A stretch of 64,000 nucleotides of DNA from Paraphysomonas bandaiensis. Its lineage: Eukaryota; Chrysophyceae. The notes under the pieces were generated by a model. The model worked only from the letters and a program-made list of their open reading frames with translations, had not been told where the DNA came from and did not search any database. The stretch's first letter is position 1, and the number at the start of each line of letters is the position of its first letter. The position numbers and the translations under genes were made by a program. Below, piece after piece: positions 52,406 through 63,791 of this stretch. The stretch covers positions 175,005-239,004 of the forward strand of contig CBFFRP010000125.1 in the NCBI GenBank assembly GCA_965644295.1, in the 5' to 3' direction.

Positions 52406-52748
52406 TTATTTTGCTACATCAGTTCTGACTGCAGTTAATAATAATAAATTATTATTCGCTTCCTCAATTGCAATTTTTCCACTTTCAAAATAGTCGGCAA
52501 CTAATTGTGACACAGCACTGTTTCGAACAAGATGAAAAACTCGCAAAAAGAAATACAAATGCAAAATTATTATTAACACCATCACATATGCGTCGTTCCT
52601 TATAATTATATGCAACCTTACTACCATGCCATGGCACACATAATACATCTCAAGTTGTATAGAATGAAAGATGCCTAAATCACATAAGCTGTATTGCGAA
52701 GCAATAACTATATATACGTGTATAAAATTATCTCTTTGACGCAATCAA
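52406..52748. other. Intergenic, no gene seen
   Basis: 3' flank of the CFAP97-like gene. Nothing recognised. Confidence 0.5.
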
Positions 52749-53568
52749 TCAGAGTGTCGGTTCATGTGCCATTTCAAATCGAATTTCTTTCTTCGCAGTT
52801 GAACTAGTTTGCGTCTTGTCCAAACACTGCTTCGGCAATTGATTCCCACGAACTGGAGATGGCGAAAGTGTCGACGACGAAGAATTCATTCTCTTAGTGG
52901 ATATAACTTGCTTCCGGAACTCTGCCATACTACTGATCGGTGTTCCACCAAACCCCCCCGACTCAAACAGTGAGTCATGGCCACCACCAAACATTGACAT
53001 ATATGCATCCGCATCAAATGTAGAGGTCGGCTTTTTCGTTGCAGATGGAAGCTTCGTATTCTGCTTCAATGATGCAGGGCCATACCTCTTCTTTTTCAAG
53101 TATCCACTGATCTTCTTATGAAGCTCAAAATCTTCCTCAAATTTTTTGCTTCTAATCATTGGTTTAGCTTTGTTTAACCTCTTCATCATTTCATCATTAT
53201 CTCTGTTAACTTTTTCTACGTAATTCTTCCTCTCTCTTTCGTTTAGACTGGGATGTCTGAAGTGCTTTGGTTGCCTTCTGTCCTCCGCCATAATCTGCGA
53301 AACAAAATGAACACAACATAGCAACAGAACGTGCACGTCAAACCGTAGTCATTTTTTCCATTAAATGCTTGTTTTGTTTAGCGATAGTCTGTTGTCTATC
53401 TTCAATCAGCTGCTTCTTCTTCGCTCTCGTTTGTAAATGCTTTAGCCCAAGGGATTCCGGGGTCCCGGTGTCTATCATATGCCCCATAGTATGTACTCTA
53501 TCCAAGTGCTCTTTATACAACTTTCTATCTCTTTTATACTGAACAATGTCTTCTGGAGGCTTGTGCAT
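52749..53568 (-). CDS. CFAP97-domain (Hmw) ciliary protein
   Basis: Cilia- and flagella-associated protein. Exons 53568-53344 and about 53297-52749. The start is the ATG of MHKPPEDIVQYKRDRK; the frame is open a little further upstream but without ATG. The first exon carries the CFAP97 domain: MIDTGTPESLGLKHLQTRAK then KKQLIEDRQQTIAKQNKHLM, splicing into EKMTTIMAEDRR. Ile-x-x-x-N-x-x-Leu-(M/L)-x-K-(M/L) is the core of the family. The second exon is basic and Ser-rich with RKNYVEKVNRDNDEMMKRLN, probably coiled-coil. In animals members of the family are needed for sperm axonemes. Its presence implies the organism builds a flagellum. Confidence 0.75.
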
Positions 53569-53873
53569 GTTCAGCTTCCACACGACAACTCCCAATGTAA
53601 GAGTTTAGAGCCAATATTGATATTTCACTAACTAGCCCTGATATAAGAGAAGGGGGCTATAGTTCTCCCTATGAAACTTCTAGTACACTGCGGCCTGGCA
53701 CCAATCTACCAGAGGGAAAAAGAATTAGGAGTTAACTACCCAAGGCGCTCTATAATTAATGCGGCATAATAGTTAAAGAGTATACAGCAGTGGAGCAGCT
53801 CCTGGACGTTATACATTACTGCTGCTCTGTAGTCTTTGTATGTGAATGTGTATGGGTATGCCAGGTATGTGTA
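53569..53873. other. Upstream of the CFAP97-like gene, no gene seen
   Basis: About 300 bp, with a degenerate GTATGT-rich stretch at 53836-53872 that borders the palindrome's left arm. Confidence 0.45.
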
Positions 53874-54990
53874 CCGACAACAGCATCGGAGGGGCAGCAC
53901 CCACATCGGAGGGGCAACATCCGTAGTCCCGTTTTTCTGTTCTGTACGTGAATATTAGTATGATCGAATGGGGATGGCGGGCTCTTCACATCTACACACC
54001 ACATCCAAATAAGCATATCTTCATATTAAAACTATTCGGAATACACTGTTGTGTTGTTGTGCCCACTGTAGAAACTTAATTTCATCGATTTTATGCTGTA
54101 ATGATGCAGGAAAACCACCCAAATATTGACCACAGTTTGGACCACACAATCCCATTATCATGAAGTGCTCGTGACAATCATACATCCCTACTAGATGAAG
54201 ACTGTCCCCTGGATGATTTGTCATTAGATATCTTTTGAAGGAGCTTCAGAAAGAGCTATCAGCGGATGAGGTATACGACGAAAAGTGTTTACATGAAGCT
54301 CTTCTGCAGCAGTGCAGGGCAACTATGAAAAGAAGGATATATGCAAAGACATCCAAAGAGAATGAGGAAATGGAGGGAGAAACAAAACTAGGAGACAAGA
54401 TTTGAAGATAGGTGGCATTGAGTATATATCATTATGCTTTATCATGAAGACTTTAAAGCGAACTAGAATTTAAGGACATACATACTTCCCGTGCAGTAAG
54501 TTGTAAGACGAAGTTGTTTGTGAGTATGGATTTCATGATATATACAACTAATGTGGTGTGCGTTGTAGATCGCCGCAATGATATTGCATTTCGGTCAATA
54601 GTACATACTTAAATCATCGTATTCCTTATTTGCATGAACCATTTGATGTAAACTGAAACTGTAATGATGTATATTATACTTTCCGTGTAGTAAGTTATTT
54701 ATGCATGTATATTGCATGATGAAACAAGTGCAATGTATGCTGTAGGCCGCTGCAATGATATTCGAATTTGTTTTTGTTAATTGCACATACTCAAACCTTC
54801 GTATGTCACAACTACTTGTCTAAAGTTATCTCGCAGCAACAATTTCTAGCGAGCGTGTGCAAGCAAGCTAGGGACTATTTATTATAGATTACAGACAATC
54901 GTTTCAATATACTCATGCTAAGGTATAGCAAGTAGCTATGTAACGCTTGTAAAATGTTTATATGTGCGCGAATAATAAGACGAAAAACGG
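53874..54990. repeat. Left arm of a large palindrome
   Basis: About 1.1 kb that recurs inverted at 55750-56867. Identity is high: a 67-codon frame (MTNHPGDSLHL...) is conserved in both arms at 54224-54021 and 56517-56720 with two substitutions, and a 63-codon frame at 54786-54595 and 55955-56146 with several. Whether these frames are translated is unknown; the first has Cys and His residues (MYDCHEHFMIMGLCGPNC) suggestive of a metal site. Confidence 0.93.
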
Positions 54991-55749
54991 TTATACTGCT
55001 TGCTGCCTGGCCTCGTAAGCAATCTGTTTCGTGCAAGTACATGGAATTTTTCTCATACTATTCCTGGGCAATTTATTTCATACAACGTTTAGATGTTTCA
55101 AAAGTTGTTTCAATTCAGATACTTTTAAAAAAGGTTAGTACGTTTCTACTTAATACACTTTTTAATCAAAACATGGTTCAGCTAGAATACTTCTCATTTG
55201 TTCATACAAAACATGTTAAAACTAAAATATTTTTCAAACAAGACATGTTACAACTAAAACACTTTTCAAACAAGACATGTTACAGCTGAAACACTTTTCA
55301 AACAAAACATATTTCAACTAATATACTTCAAAAACGTTTAACTCAGATACTCTTCAACGATGATATGTTTCAAGGAAAACAAGAGCTTCAGCTAATTCTC
55401 CAGCGACTGCTTCAAACTTCTGTCTTATTGCTTCAGCTCCTACTCTTTTCTTGGTCACTTTCTCAGCCTTATACTGCTCTGGAGATAAGGAATTAAACCT
55501 GTCCTTCTCTGATTACCTTCCCAACAGAGCCTAAGCCGCCTTCGCATGTTTCGCCAAAGCTGCGGCATTATTTCTTTCTTCTCACCCCTCCTCCTTGCAA
55601 AATTTCTCCACTATATCAGGGGCTTAACAAGCCTTTTCCTACTTGTACCTAGACACAGTTTGGCAGGTAGTAATAATTTTAGACTTTAAAATTTAGACAA
55701 ATGACGTACAGGAGTGAGGTTGTCCCGTTTTATAATAGTGTTAGATGCA
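54991..55749. repeat. Palindrome spacer with degenerate 35-bp repeats
   Basis: Between 55150 and 55340 a unit of about 35 bp ('acatgttacaactaaaacacttttcaaacaag') is repeated five or so times with drift. The rest is unremarkable; the two arms face each other across it. Confidence 0.7.
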
Positions 55750-56867
55750 ACGGCTCTTCGTCTTATTATTCGCGCACATATAAACATTTTACAAGCGTTA
55801 CATAGCTACTTGCTATTCCTTAGCATGAGTATATTGAAACGATTGTCTGTAAACTATAATAAATAGTCCCTAGCTTGCTTGCACACGCTCGCTAGAAATT
55901 GCTGCTGCGAGATAACGTTAGACAAATAGTTGTGACATACGAAGGTTTGAGTATGTGCAATTAACAAAAACAAATTCGAATATCATTGCAGCGGCCTACA
56001 GTATACATTACACTTGTTACATCATGCAATATACATGCATAAATAGCTTACTACACGGAAAGTATAACATACATCATTACAGTTTTAGGTTACATCAAAT
56101 GGTTTATGCAAATAAGGCATACGATGATTTAAGTATGTACTATTGACCGAAATGCAATATCATTGCGGCGATCTACAACGTACACCACATTAGTTGTATA
56201 TATCATGAAATCCATACTCACAAACAACTTCGTCTTACAACTTACTGCAAGGGAAGTATGTATGTCCTTAAATTCTAGTTCGCTTTAAAGTCTTCATGAT
56301 AAAGCATAATGATATATATTCAATGCCACCTATCTTCAAATCTTGTCTCCTAGTTTTGTTTCTCCCTCCATTTCCCCATTCTCTTTGGATATCTTTGCAT
56401 ATATCCTTCCTTTCATAGTTGCCCTGCACTGCTGCAGAAGAGCTTCATGTAAACACTTTTAGTCGTATGCATCATCCGCTGGTAGCTCTTTCTGAAGCTC
56501 CTTCAAAATATATCTAATGACAAATCATCCAGGGGACAGTCTTCATCTACTAGGGATGTATGATTGTAACGAGCACTTCATGATAATGGGATTGTGTGGT
56601 CCAAACTGTGGTCAATATTTGGGTGGTTTTCCTGCATCATTACAGCATAAAATCGATGAAATTAAGTTTCTACAGTGGGCACAACAACACAACAGTGTAT
56701 TCCGAATAGTTTTAATATGAAGATATGCTTATTTGGATGTGGTGTGTAGATGTGAAGAGCCCGCCATCCCCATTCGATCATACTAATATTCACGTACAGA
56801 ACAGAAAAACGGGACTACGGATGTTGCCCCTCCGATGTGGGTGCTGCCCCTCCGATGCTGTTGTCGG
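55750..56867. repeat. Right arm of the large palindrome
   Basis: Inverted copy of 53874-54990. The outer end, 'gatgctgttgtcggtgtatgcgc', runs directly into the (ATGT)n tract, while the left arm's outer end borders a short degenerate GTATGT stretch. Confidence 0.93.
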
Positions 56868-56878
56868 TGTATGCGCAA

Positions 56879-57307
56879 AGGTATGTATGTATGTATGTAT
56901 GTATGTATGTATGTATGTATGCGCAAAGGTATGTATGTATGTATGTATGTATGTATGTATGTATGTATGTATGTATGTATGTATGTATGTATGTATGTAT
57001 GTATGTATGTATGTATGTATGTATGTATGTATGTATGTATGTATGTATGTATGTATGTATGTATGTATGTATGTATGTATGTATGTATGTATGTGTATGT
57101 ATGTATGTATGTATGTATGTATGTATGTATGTATGTATGTATGTATGTATGTATGTATGTATGTATGTATGTATGTATGTATGTATGTATGTATGTATGT
57201 ATGTATGTATGTATGTATGTATGTATGTATGTATGTATGTATGTATGTATGTATGTATGTATGTATGTATGTATGTATGTATGTATGTATGTATGTATGT
57301 ATGTATG

Positions 57308-57339
<32 letters not shown>

Positions 57340-57357
57340 TGTATGTATGTATGTATG

Positions 57358-57389
<32 letters not shown>

Positions 57390-57431
57390 TGTATGTATGT
57401 ATGTATGTATGTATGTATGTATGTATGTATG

Positions 57432-57463
<32 letters not shown>

Positions 57464-57505
57464 TGTATGTATGTATGTATGTATGTATGTATGTATGTAT
57501 GTATG

Positions 57506-57537
<32 letters not shown>

Positions 57538-57548
57538 TGTATGTATGC
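56879..57548. repeat. (ATGT)n microsatellite, about 670 bp
   Basis: Long tetranucleotide tract with two early GCGCAAAG interruptions and several single-unit slips (GTGTATGT, GTATATGT). It ends about 77 bp before the PAQR start codon. It is the complement of the (ACAT)n tract at 34.1 kb; a short relative lies in an intron at 62.05-62.2 kb. Confidence 0.98.
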
Positions 57549-57624
57549 ATGGTATAATGTGTCAAATATACCGACATGGAATACAAGAAACAGCTCAACC
57601 AACTCCATAAATCACTGCAATGGA

Positions 57625-58591
57625 ATGTCATTTGTGTTATGTGTATCGCGCCCTGATTTCATTGTAAGTAATACGTTATCATCTTGTCAGATCGAATTCT
57701 TACGGGATATGGATGCGTCATGCCGAGAAAGTGTCAAAATCAGCCTGCAATTCTGCAGTGAAAATGACATTGAGAAAGGAGATGATTGCATGGATCAACT
57801 AATGGAGGACAGTGGGTGTAAATTTGATCAAGAGGATGGTAGGCTCTTCACGGATTATCCCCTATACTGTGAAGGTTATCACAAACCGATGTGTCGTGGT
57901 GTTTTGCATTTATTGTGTGCGGTGATGCTGCCGACGGTGCTTCTTTTTTTCATTCAAGAATGTCGCGGCTCACCATTGGGTATTGCTGTATGTGTATGTT
58001 ATGTAACTTCGAATACGTTCTGCTACGGTGTGAGTGGCATGTACCATATATTTGAATGGAATCCTCGAGAAGAAATTCTTTTGCAGAAACTAGATCACTG
58101 TAAGTAAATCTTTTCCCACGTTTAGGGCTCACCGCATAATAGGTGGCATTGCGATACTATCTGTTGGCACAATCCTTCCAGATGCCTTATTAGTACTAGG
58201 AAGTGGACTATCGGAAATTAACAACAATATAGGATATGCCATGGCCGGAATTTCCACGATTCTCTGTTGTTACACGTGCCGTCAGATATGGATGAGACGG
58301 CCATCGGTTGGACTGCAGGCGTTGGTAGCTGTGTGGTGGGTACTTCCATTCCTTGTCCCCAACTACCTGTACATGACAACAACGGAATTTTTAGCGATGT
58401 TAATGACCTGCCTCTTCCAGGGCCTTGGTGTTATGGTTTTTGTTTATCGAGCTCCAGATCCTATGCCTGATTTTTTTGGATACCACGAAGTCTTTCACAC
58501 TCTGGTTGTTTTTGCTGGAATAAGTGTACTCGTATGTAACTACTCGATAGTACACCGATACGGCTTGGCCTACGAGCAGAAGTCTATATAA
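57625..58591 (+). CDS. PAQR / haemolysin-III family seven-helix membrane protein
   Basis: Member of the PAQR family (adiponectin and progestin receptor-like; some act as zinc-dependent hydrolases). The start is taken as the ATG of MSFVLCVSRPDFI. Two very short introns are proposed, 57664-57690 (27 nt, in frame, so perhaps retained) and 58100-58125 (26 nt, needed to keep the frame: LDH|WAHRIIGG). N-terminal signature: DYPLYCEGYHKPM. First metal-site motif: YGVSGMYHIFEW (S..YH). Last: FFGYHEVFHTLVV (H..FH). Seven hydrophobic segments can be followed between them. The His residues match the family zinc site. Ligand unknown. Confidence 0.87.
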
Positions 58592-58849
58592 ATTGCTGTT
58601 AGTAGTGTGTAAATCCTATGACTTTGTTCACCTTGTGTTAGTAGAAATTATGTATTTTATTGTATCATTTTACTTCGTGATATTTTATAAGTAAAGAAGC
58701 GTTACAGCCTCAGATTTTTGCGCACTGATTTAAGGCGTTTTTAATATCAGGAGTTGTCCAAAAACACTTACAAAAGTAAAAATAACTTCTGTTATATTTA
58801 ACGCGACTTGGGCTGTTTGGTGTTTGGTAGTTTCGTCATCCTCGTCCAT
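58592..58849. other. PAQR 3' flank
   Basis: AT-rich, no gene. The dispersed repeat A fragment follows. Confidence 0.5.
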
Positions 58850-59040
58850 GTAGTGAATGTCTGATTATTTAGCAATAGGCGTTGAGACCTTGCATCAATT
58901 AGTGGCTAGAAGAATGCTAGTCATACTAGTTAGACCACTACCCGTAACTAATCAATACAAACTCTTTTATCCTACTATTTAACGCTACGAAAGCTGCTTG
59001 TGCGTCGCCGCAAGCACCAAGGTGCAACCACTTCCGTTCT
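58850..59040 (-). repeat. Dispersed repeat A, second half only
   Basis: Almost identical to the reverse complement of 26846-27035. It borders the 3' end of the LINE fragment. Confidence 0.85.
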
Positions 59041-59083
59041 TTTTGTGTGATATGAAATTCGCCTTTATCGTGTGTCCGTGGAC

Positions 59084-60850
59084 TCACCGGCGCTTTTGAT
59101 CTGGGGGTCTCCCTTTGGGATGGGTCTCCATTGGTTTTGGAGGGGGCTCAGCATTCTGAATTAGGGTCCTGAGTGCACCTAGTTCCAGATGTGTGGGTTG
59201 GGAGTGGTGGGGATTGTTGGGAGGAGGAGTTGGGTTTGTAGTATGTGTTACTGTGCTCCTGTGGGGCCGCGGGTGTAGATAGAGTTGTCGAAGCCGTCGG
59301 CGTTGTGGAGGTCTGGGCAGTCCAGTGCTCTGTCGGGTAGGACCTGTGAGGTGTGCACGTGTGTCTGGAGTCGGATACGCTGTGGGGGGTCTTCGTTGGA
59401 CCCCTAGTAGTCGAAGGACTCTCGGACGTTGTCTTGACTGACTGCGTTTCGGACGGGGTCTCGGGAGTAGCCTGGGCGGCCTTTTGGACATGGTGATATA
59501 GCGACAACCGCGATCCTGTAACATAAGCTTCGCTGCAGTGTAAAGCGGTTGCAGGAGATTAATAACCACTGTTTCTAGGTTCCGTAGACTGTGAGCCGTC
59601 AGGTGGTTGTGTATGTCATCTCCGAAGACCGTTTCCAGTTGGGCTGCTGTGATGGTTCCAGTCCAGTATCTCTCGACCTGTGGGATGGAGGGATTCCAGG
59701 CTCTGCTGGAGAGTCTCCGTAGTGCAGATGTGATCCAGTTGGGTAAGGTCTGAGTTCTCTGTATTTCGTGTAGCACATTTTTATGCGATTGAAATGCAGT
59801 TTCCCTTATTTGGGTGATGGATTCATGTGTGCAGTCGAGGCACATATGTTTTAGGGAATCTAGTCGAAACCCGCAGTCAGAGCATGCGGCTTTGGTCAGG
59901 TCAAGCCCCTGTTTGGTTTTGGCCCGGTTCCTCCCTATGCAGAAAGATTTGTCCCATGTCAGTGCCGTGTTGAGAATTCTTTGGCGTAGATTTGAGCTGA
60001 GTTTGTCTTTGGATGCACTGCCATCCGCTTGAGCTAGTTTGCGCGGGAGGTGTACTCCGCTATTGGTCCAGTAGCCAGGCGCTCGATCAGGATTGTTTCC
60101 GTAGCGTTGATCTCTGGTTGAAGTGTAGTTCTCAAGTGTCCTTAGGTCGCAGAGATCTTGGAAATCAGTAAGGAGTGGGCTAGAGTAGTATGGCCGTCTT
60201 GTACTGTGCAAACGCCAGTGCCATAATCCAGCGGTTAGTAAGCGTTCAATGGCACTGTCAATCGCAATTGTACAGACAGTGTAGTTATTTTTTCCAAGGA
60301 TGCGATCGACTTCATGCCAGTCTTCACCCGCGACTGCGTCCGCAATATAGATGCCCTTGTCCTCAAACGTCCACTCCGTTTCATCTGTGGTACGTCGTTC
60401 GGGATGGGACCTCACCCAGGTCACCTGTCGTTTGCAATCTCTACTGGCCGCGATGCTTTCGAGTAGTACCCCTTTTGCACGGTGACCGAGAGCTCTGCGT
60501 CTTGTGGAGAGTGCTTCCTCAGTACGGGTGCACACTGCCTGACAGTCTGTGTGGCTTCTTATGTGTTCGGGAATGCGTGTTGAGAGTATAAGCCCCATGG
60601 CTGTGCCTATGAGTTCATATGCGTATGAGTCCAAACCTGGCACATCACGAAAGGGTGTATCTAGTCGTAGTATTATGGTTGTACCATCTTCCCAGGCATT
60701 TTCTGGGGGTAAGTAGACGACCGCTGCACCTCCTCGGTGTGTCCATCGTGTTCGCGGATTGACATGAGTGAGGCGACGCGTGGAGAGCGCACTGGCTGTG
60801 TATGATCCATCTGTGAAGATTGCCTTGAAAGTATCTGGTTGGACGCTATA
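59084..60850 (-). mobile_element. LINE retrotransposon, 3' part of ORF2 (RNase H and zinc knuckle)
   Basis: Open frame running from about 60850 to the stop at 59084, with no initiation codon of its own. RNase H1-type catalytic residues are in place: KAIFTDGSY (Asp), YAYELIGTA (Glu), SHTDCQAV (Asp) and IYIADAVAGE (Asp). A Cys/His cluster follows, ACSDCGFRLDSLKHMCLDC, as in many non-LTR elements after the RNase H. The last 130 residues are rich in Pro, Thr and Arg. The reverse transcriptase that should precede the RNase H is missing, because the frame stops at the TIR of the 60.85-kb element. Base composition is visibly more GC-rich than the surroundings, pointing to a separate origin. Confidence 0.85.
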
Positions 60851-61054
60851 AGCAAACTTTTTTCAAACTTGGGAAAAATTTCTAAATTTGGGACTTTTTA
60901 AAAAATTCATCATGAAAACCTCATGTTTATTGATGATATAATTTAGACAGAGGTAATGTTATAGAAGTAAGTGTTACTAAGTGTATGATATAGATATACT
61001 ATATAGATATATGATATATGTATTATTATTATATAATATGAATACTCTTCTCTA

Positions 61055-61606
61055 CTAATAACTATAATTTTCAATTCTCTTCCTGTTACGTTTACCAATG
61101 AGTACAGGCGCAGCTCCAACCGCTCCTGTGTCTACCCAATCCGTATTTGGAACAACTTCGATATCCCACCTACCTGATGTATTCGTTTTCTTCTTTCCGG
61201 AGGGTTTTATTGCAGGTTTCAACTCTTTCTGCCTTATACCTCTGATAATTTCACCATCTATAAATTCTATATCATACCTACCATCTTTATATCCAATAAC
61301 ACTACCATTGAAATTATATATATTTCTAATCTTCTCACCAACAGCATATAGTTGCAAATCATCACTACTACAACTACTATCACTGGAATCAGATTCATAT
61401 CTTTCTGAAGCCTGAGTTTTATCGACAACAACGCTATCCCTTGAGCTGCTGTAATTATCAACACAATCTTCCTCATCACTGATATCTGAAAGCTGAATAG
61501 TCTTGTGTCGCTTCCTTAAATTTTTAATCCTCCTTCCCTTATTTTTTCGCCGACTTATCATACTACTCGCGGTTTCAAATTGGTTATCCACCTCTGCGGA
61601 CGACAT
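61055..61606 (-). CDS. Element-borne Tudor-like protein, 183 residues
   Basis: Single exon starting MSSAEVDNQFETASS. A basic segment (RRKNKGRRIKNLRKRHK) looks like a nuclear-localisation signal. An acidic Ser-rich stretch (ESDSSDSSCSSDD) follows, then a barrel-like segment, VGEKIRNIYNFNGSVIGYKD with GRYDIEFIDGEIIRGI, of the Tudor/SH3 type ('DGRYDIEF.DG'). The end is GRWDIEVVPNTDWVDTGAV and GKRNRKRIENYSY, shared with the protein at 50364-50754. The start codon is 27 bp from that of the opposite gene. Likely binds chromatin or nucleic acid; this is inference from domain type. Confidence 0.8.
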   Translation of the reverse strand: MSSAEVDNQFETASSMISRRKNKGRRIKNLRKRHKTIQLSDISDEEDCVDNYSSSRDSVVVDKTQASERYESDSSDSSCSSDDLQLYAVGEKIRNIYNFNGSVIGYKDGRYDIEFIDGEIIRGIRQKELKPAIKPSGKKKTNTSGRWDIEVVPNTDWVDTGAVGAAPVLIGKRNRKRIENYSY

Positions 61607-61633
61607 AGAATCCGTATCGAAGCAGAGACTGAA

Positions 61634-63791
61634 ATGACTGAGTGTTCTGGATTGGATGGGTGTGGTGCATCTTTCCCAGTGAATGAGAAAGGTTCTGACG
61701 GCGTTTATGCAAAGCTCTGTGCAGCGTGCTATTCCAAACAGAGTGGTAAGTCATCATAAAATATATAAATACAGTTAATTCAATATAGTGATGTCTGTGT
61801 ATTATGTTTTCAGCTAAAAATGATGCTACTTCAAGCAGTCCAGTTAATGAGGTACCCGAAGAAGACAAGTCCAGTGATGATGAACGAGTGATTAATCGTG
61901 CCGAAAGCTTTTATGAGGATGAAGATTCAGATCTATCTGAAGATGATTCTGCCAAGGTAAACAATTGCGGCAAATCCATTGGTGGTGTGCTAAGCAATGT
62001 ACTACATACTGAGGTGAGACACTGCTGTGTATACTACATAGAGTATAGCGATATATGTATGTACGATGTATGTATGTATGTATGTATGTATGTACGATGT
62101 ATGTATGTATGTATGTATGTACATGGAGGTATGTATGTATGTATGTATGTATGTATGTGTGTACGTATGTATGTATGTATGTGTGTATGTATGTATCTAT
62201 ATACACCATGTATGAATGTTATGTATGTTTGTAAGCTGTTGTCTATTCATGAATATGTGTTATTATCAGGGACTAAGCCGGTACGACGTCGTGGTTTCAG
62301 GATACGACCTCGCTTTTGAAGCTTTCGTGAATGACCAAGACCACGTTACCGGAAAAACAAAGAAATTTTTTCAACTTATTCCAAACCCGACGCCGTTACT
62401 ATTCGGATACAAGCATTACCACGGCATCGTAGATTTGAAGACTGGACGGGGTTGGTTATGTCACACTCGCCTCAAATCAACAATTTCTTCTAGTCAGGCA
62501 GTTGAAGGGGATGGCTGGATGCTCTGGGAGATTTGGGAGACAAGATGTGATCGTCCTCGTCTTGATGGGATTCTGTTGACTAACGACGGGAATGCCGTAC
62601 GGATTAAAAATTTACAGAGATGGTTGCTTAAATACCAACTATCTTGCGATTTAAATTCTGTATACGATGTGGAATTTTTTACCCAGTAAGTATATTATTA
62701 ATATTTTGTGTCCACTTGTTTATTTTTAATAACAAATTCTTTTAACTTTATGACTTTTAGAGTGTTCGAAACATATATTAAAGTCAATAGATGGCAGTAT
62801 GACTCTTCTAGAGGTATCTCTATCAATACCAAAAATCCTATGAAAGCGCGGGACAGAACTGTCCTTCCAAAAGAAACTATAAATCTAGACGGAGTAGCTG
62901 AAGGAGCACGCCACGTACACGGGTCCAGTGTAAAATCGTCTAGGCTTCTAAAGAAGAAGCTGGTGACATCAAAAAATGATGATGAGGTAGTCGTAGTTGT
63001 TCCTGTGTCCACGAAGGAGAGGAAGAAGAAAAGAAAAAAGGAAACCCCTCAATCGAGTTCAAAAAAAAATTTGCCTCCAAAATGGGATTGCAAGCACTGT
63101 GATATCCTTAGTGCTTCTGTAAATAAGCATCGTGGAATGGCCCTAAATGGAGGAATTGCTTGGGTAATGGTAGAAAAAGAGACTGGTTTTGATAAGGTAG
63201 TATAATATATATTATGTTTTTTCGAAGTTACATTATAAATGTTACTTACTAGCTATGGTTTAGGCTCAGTGTCAATACCAATGGAAGAAGATGTCAAAAG
63301 ACGATGAAGGTAAGAAGAACTGCGTGCCTTTCAAAGAGAAGCAGCCTATTGTTGAAGATTTGGTGTCCGATGATGTAGTAGAGGAGGAGTGGAAAGTGGG
63401 AAGAAGGGAGAACGTTCGCAATGTTCGCAGTGAGATACTGGATCAGCAGGAGAAGACGATTTTATCGTTGACGGAAATGGTGAGGCATCAACAGGAACAA
63501 ATTGATGCCCTCATTGCCAAAGAACAAGTTCGCCCTGCCGATACTTCTAAGCCGAACTGCTCGCGAAAGAGGAGCGTTCATGATGATGAAGATTCAATAA
63601 CTTCCGAAGCCGACGAGGAGGACTACAGAAGTAAGAAGAATAAATCAAAACGACGAAAGAGGAGAACGAAGGGATTGAAGAAATTTGTTGATGAAGGTAC
63701 TCTTGTTATGCTTGCTCAACAAAATTCAGTAATTGATGATAACTGCAAAATGAAAAAAGAAATTAACCGTTTGCGTTTCTTGCAATCGTAA
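61634..63791 (+). CDS. Element-borne zinc-finger / coiled-coil protein, unknown family
   Basis: Exons: 61634-61745, 61814-61956, 62270-62685, 62761-63196, 63264-63791, about 545 residues. Exon 1 encodes a small Cys cluster: ECSGLDGCGASFPV and KLCAACYSKQ. Exon 2 is acidic (EDEDSDLSEDDSAK). Exon 3 is a compact domain that I cannot name: FQLIPNPTPLLFGYKHYHGI, GWLCHTRLK, WMLWEIWETRCDRPRLDGIL. Exon 4 is Lys-rich and ends with a second Cys motif, WDCKHCDILSASVNKHRG. Exon 5 has a coiled coil (EKTILSLTEMVRHQQEQIDA) and a basic nuclear signal (KNKSKRRKRRTKGLKK). Intron 2 (61957-62269) contains a degenerate ATGT tract. Splice phases agree at every junction. It may be the element's mobility protein or a cargo gene. 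Confidence 0.75.

Noticed and set aside
52406-52744. 112-codon minus-strand frame with hydrophobic residues
   Set aside because: No splice link to the CFAP97-like gene, no domain, and it overlaps the repeat A fragment's edge; likely chance.
55150-55340. CRISPR-like spaced repeats in the palindrome spacer
   Set aside because: The 35-bp units are contiguous and drift in sequence; they are a degenerate minisatellite.
56725-57608. Long frames on both strands over 56.8-57.6 kb
   Set aside because: Same artefact from (ATGT)n. Only the part from 57625 onward encodes the PAQR protein.
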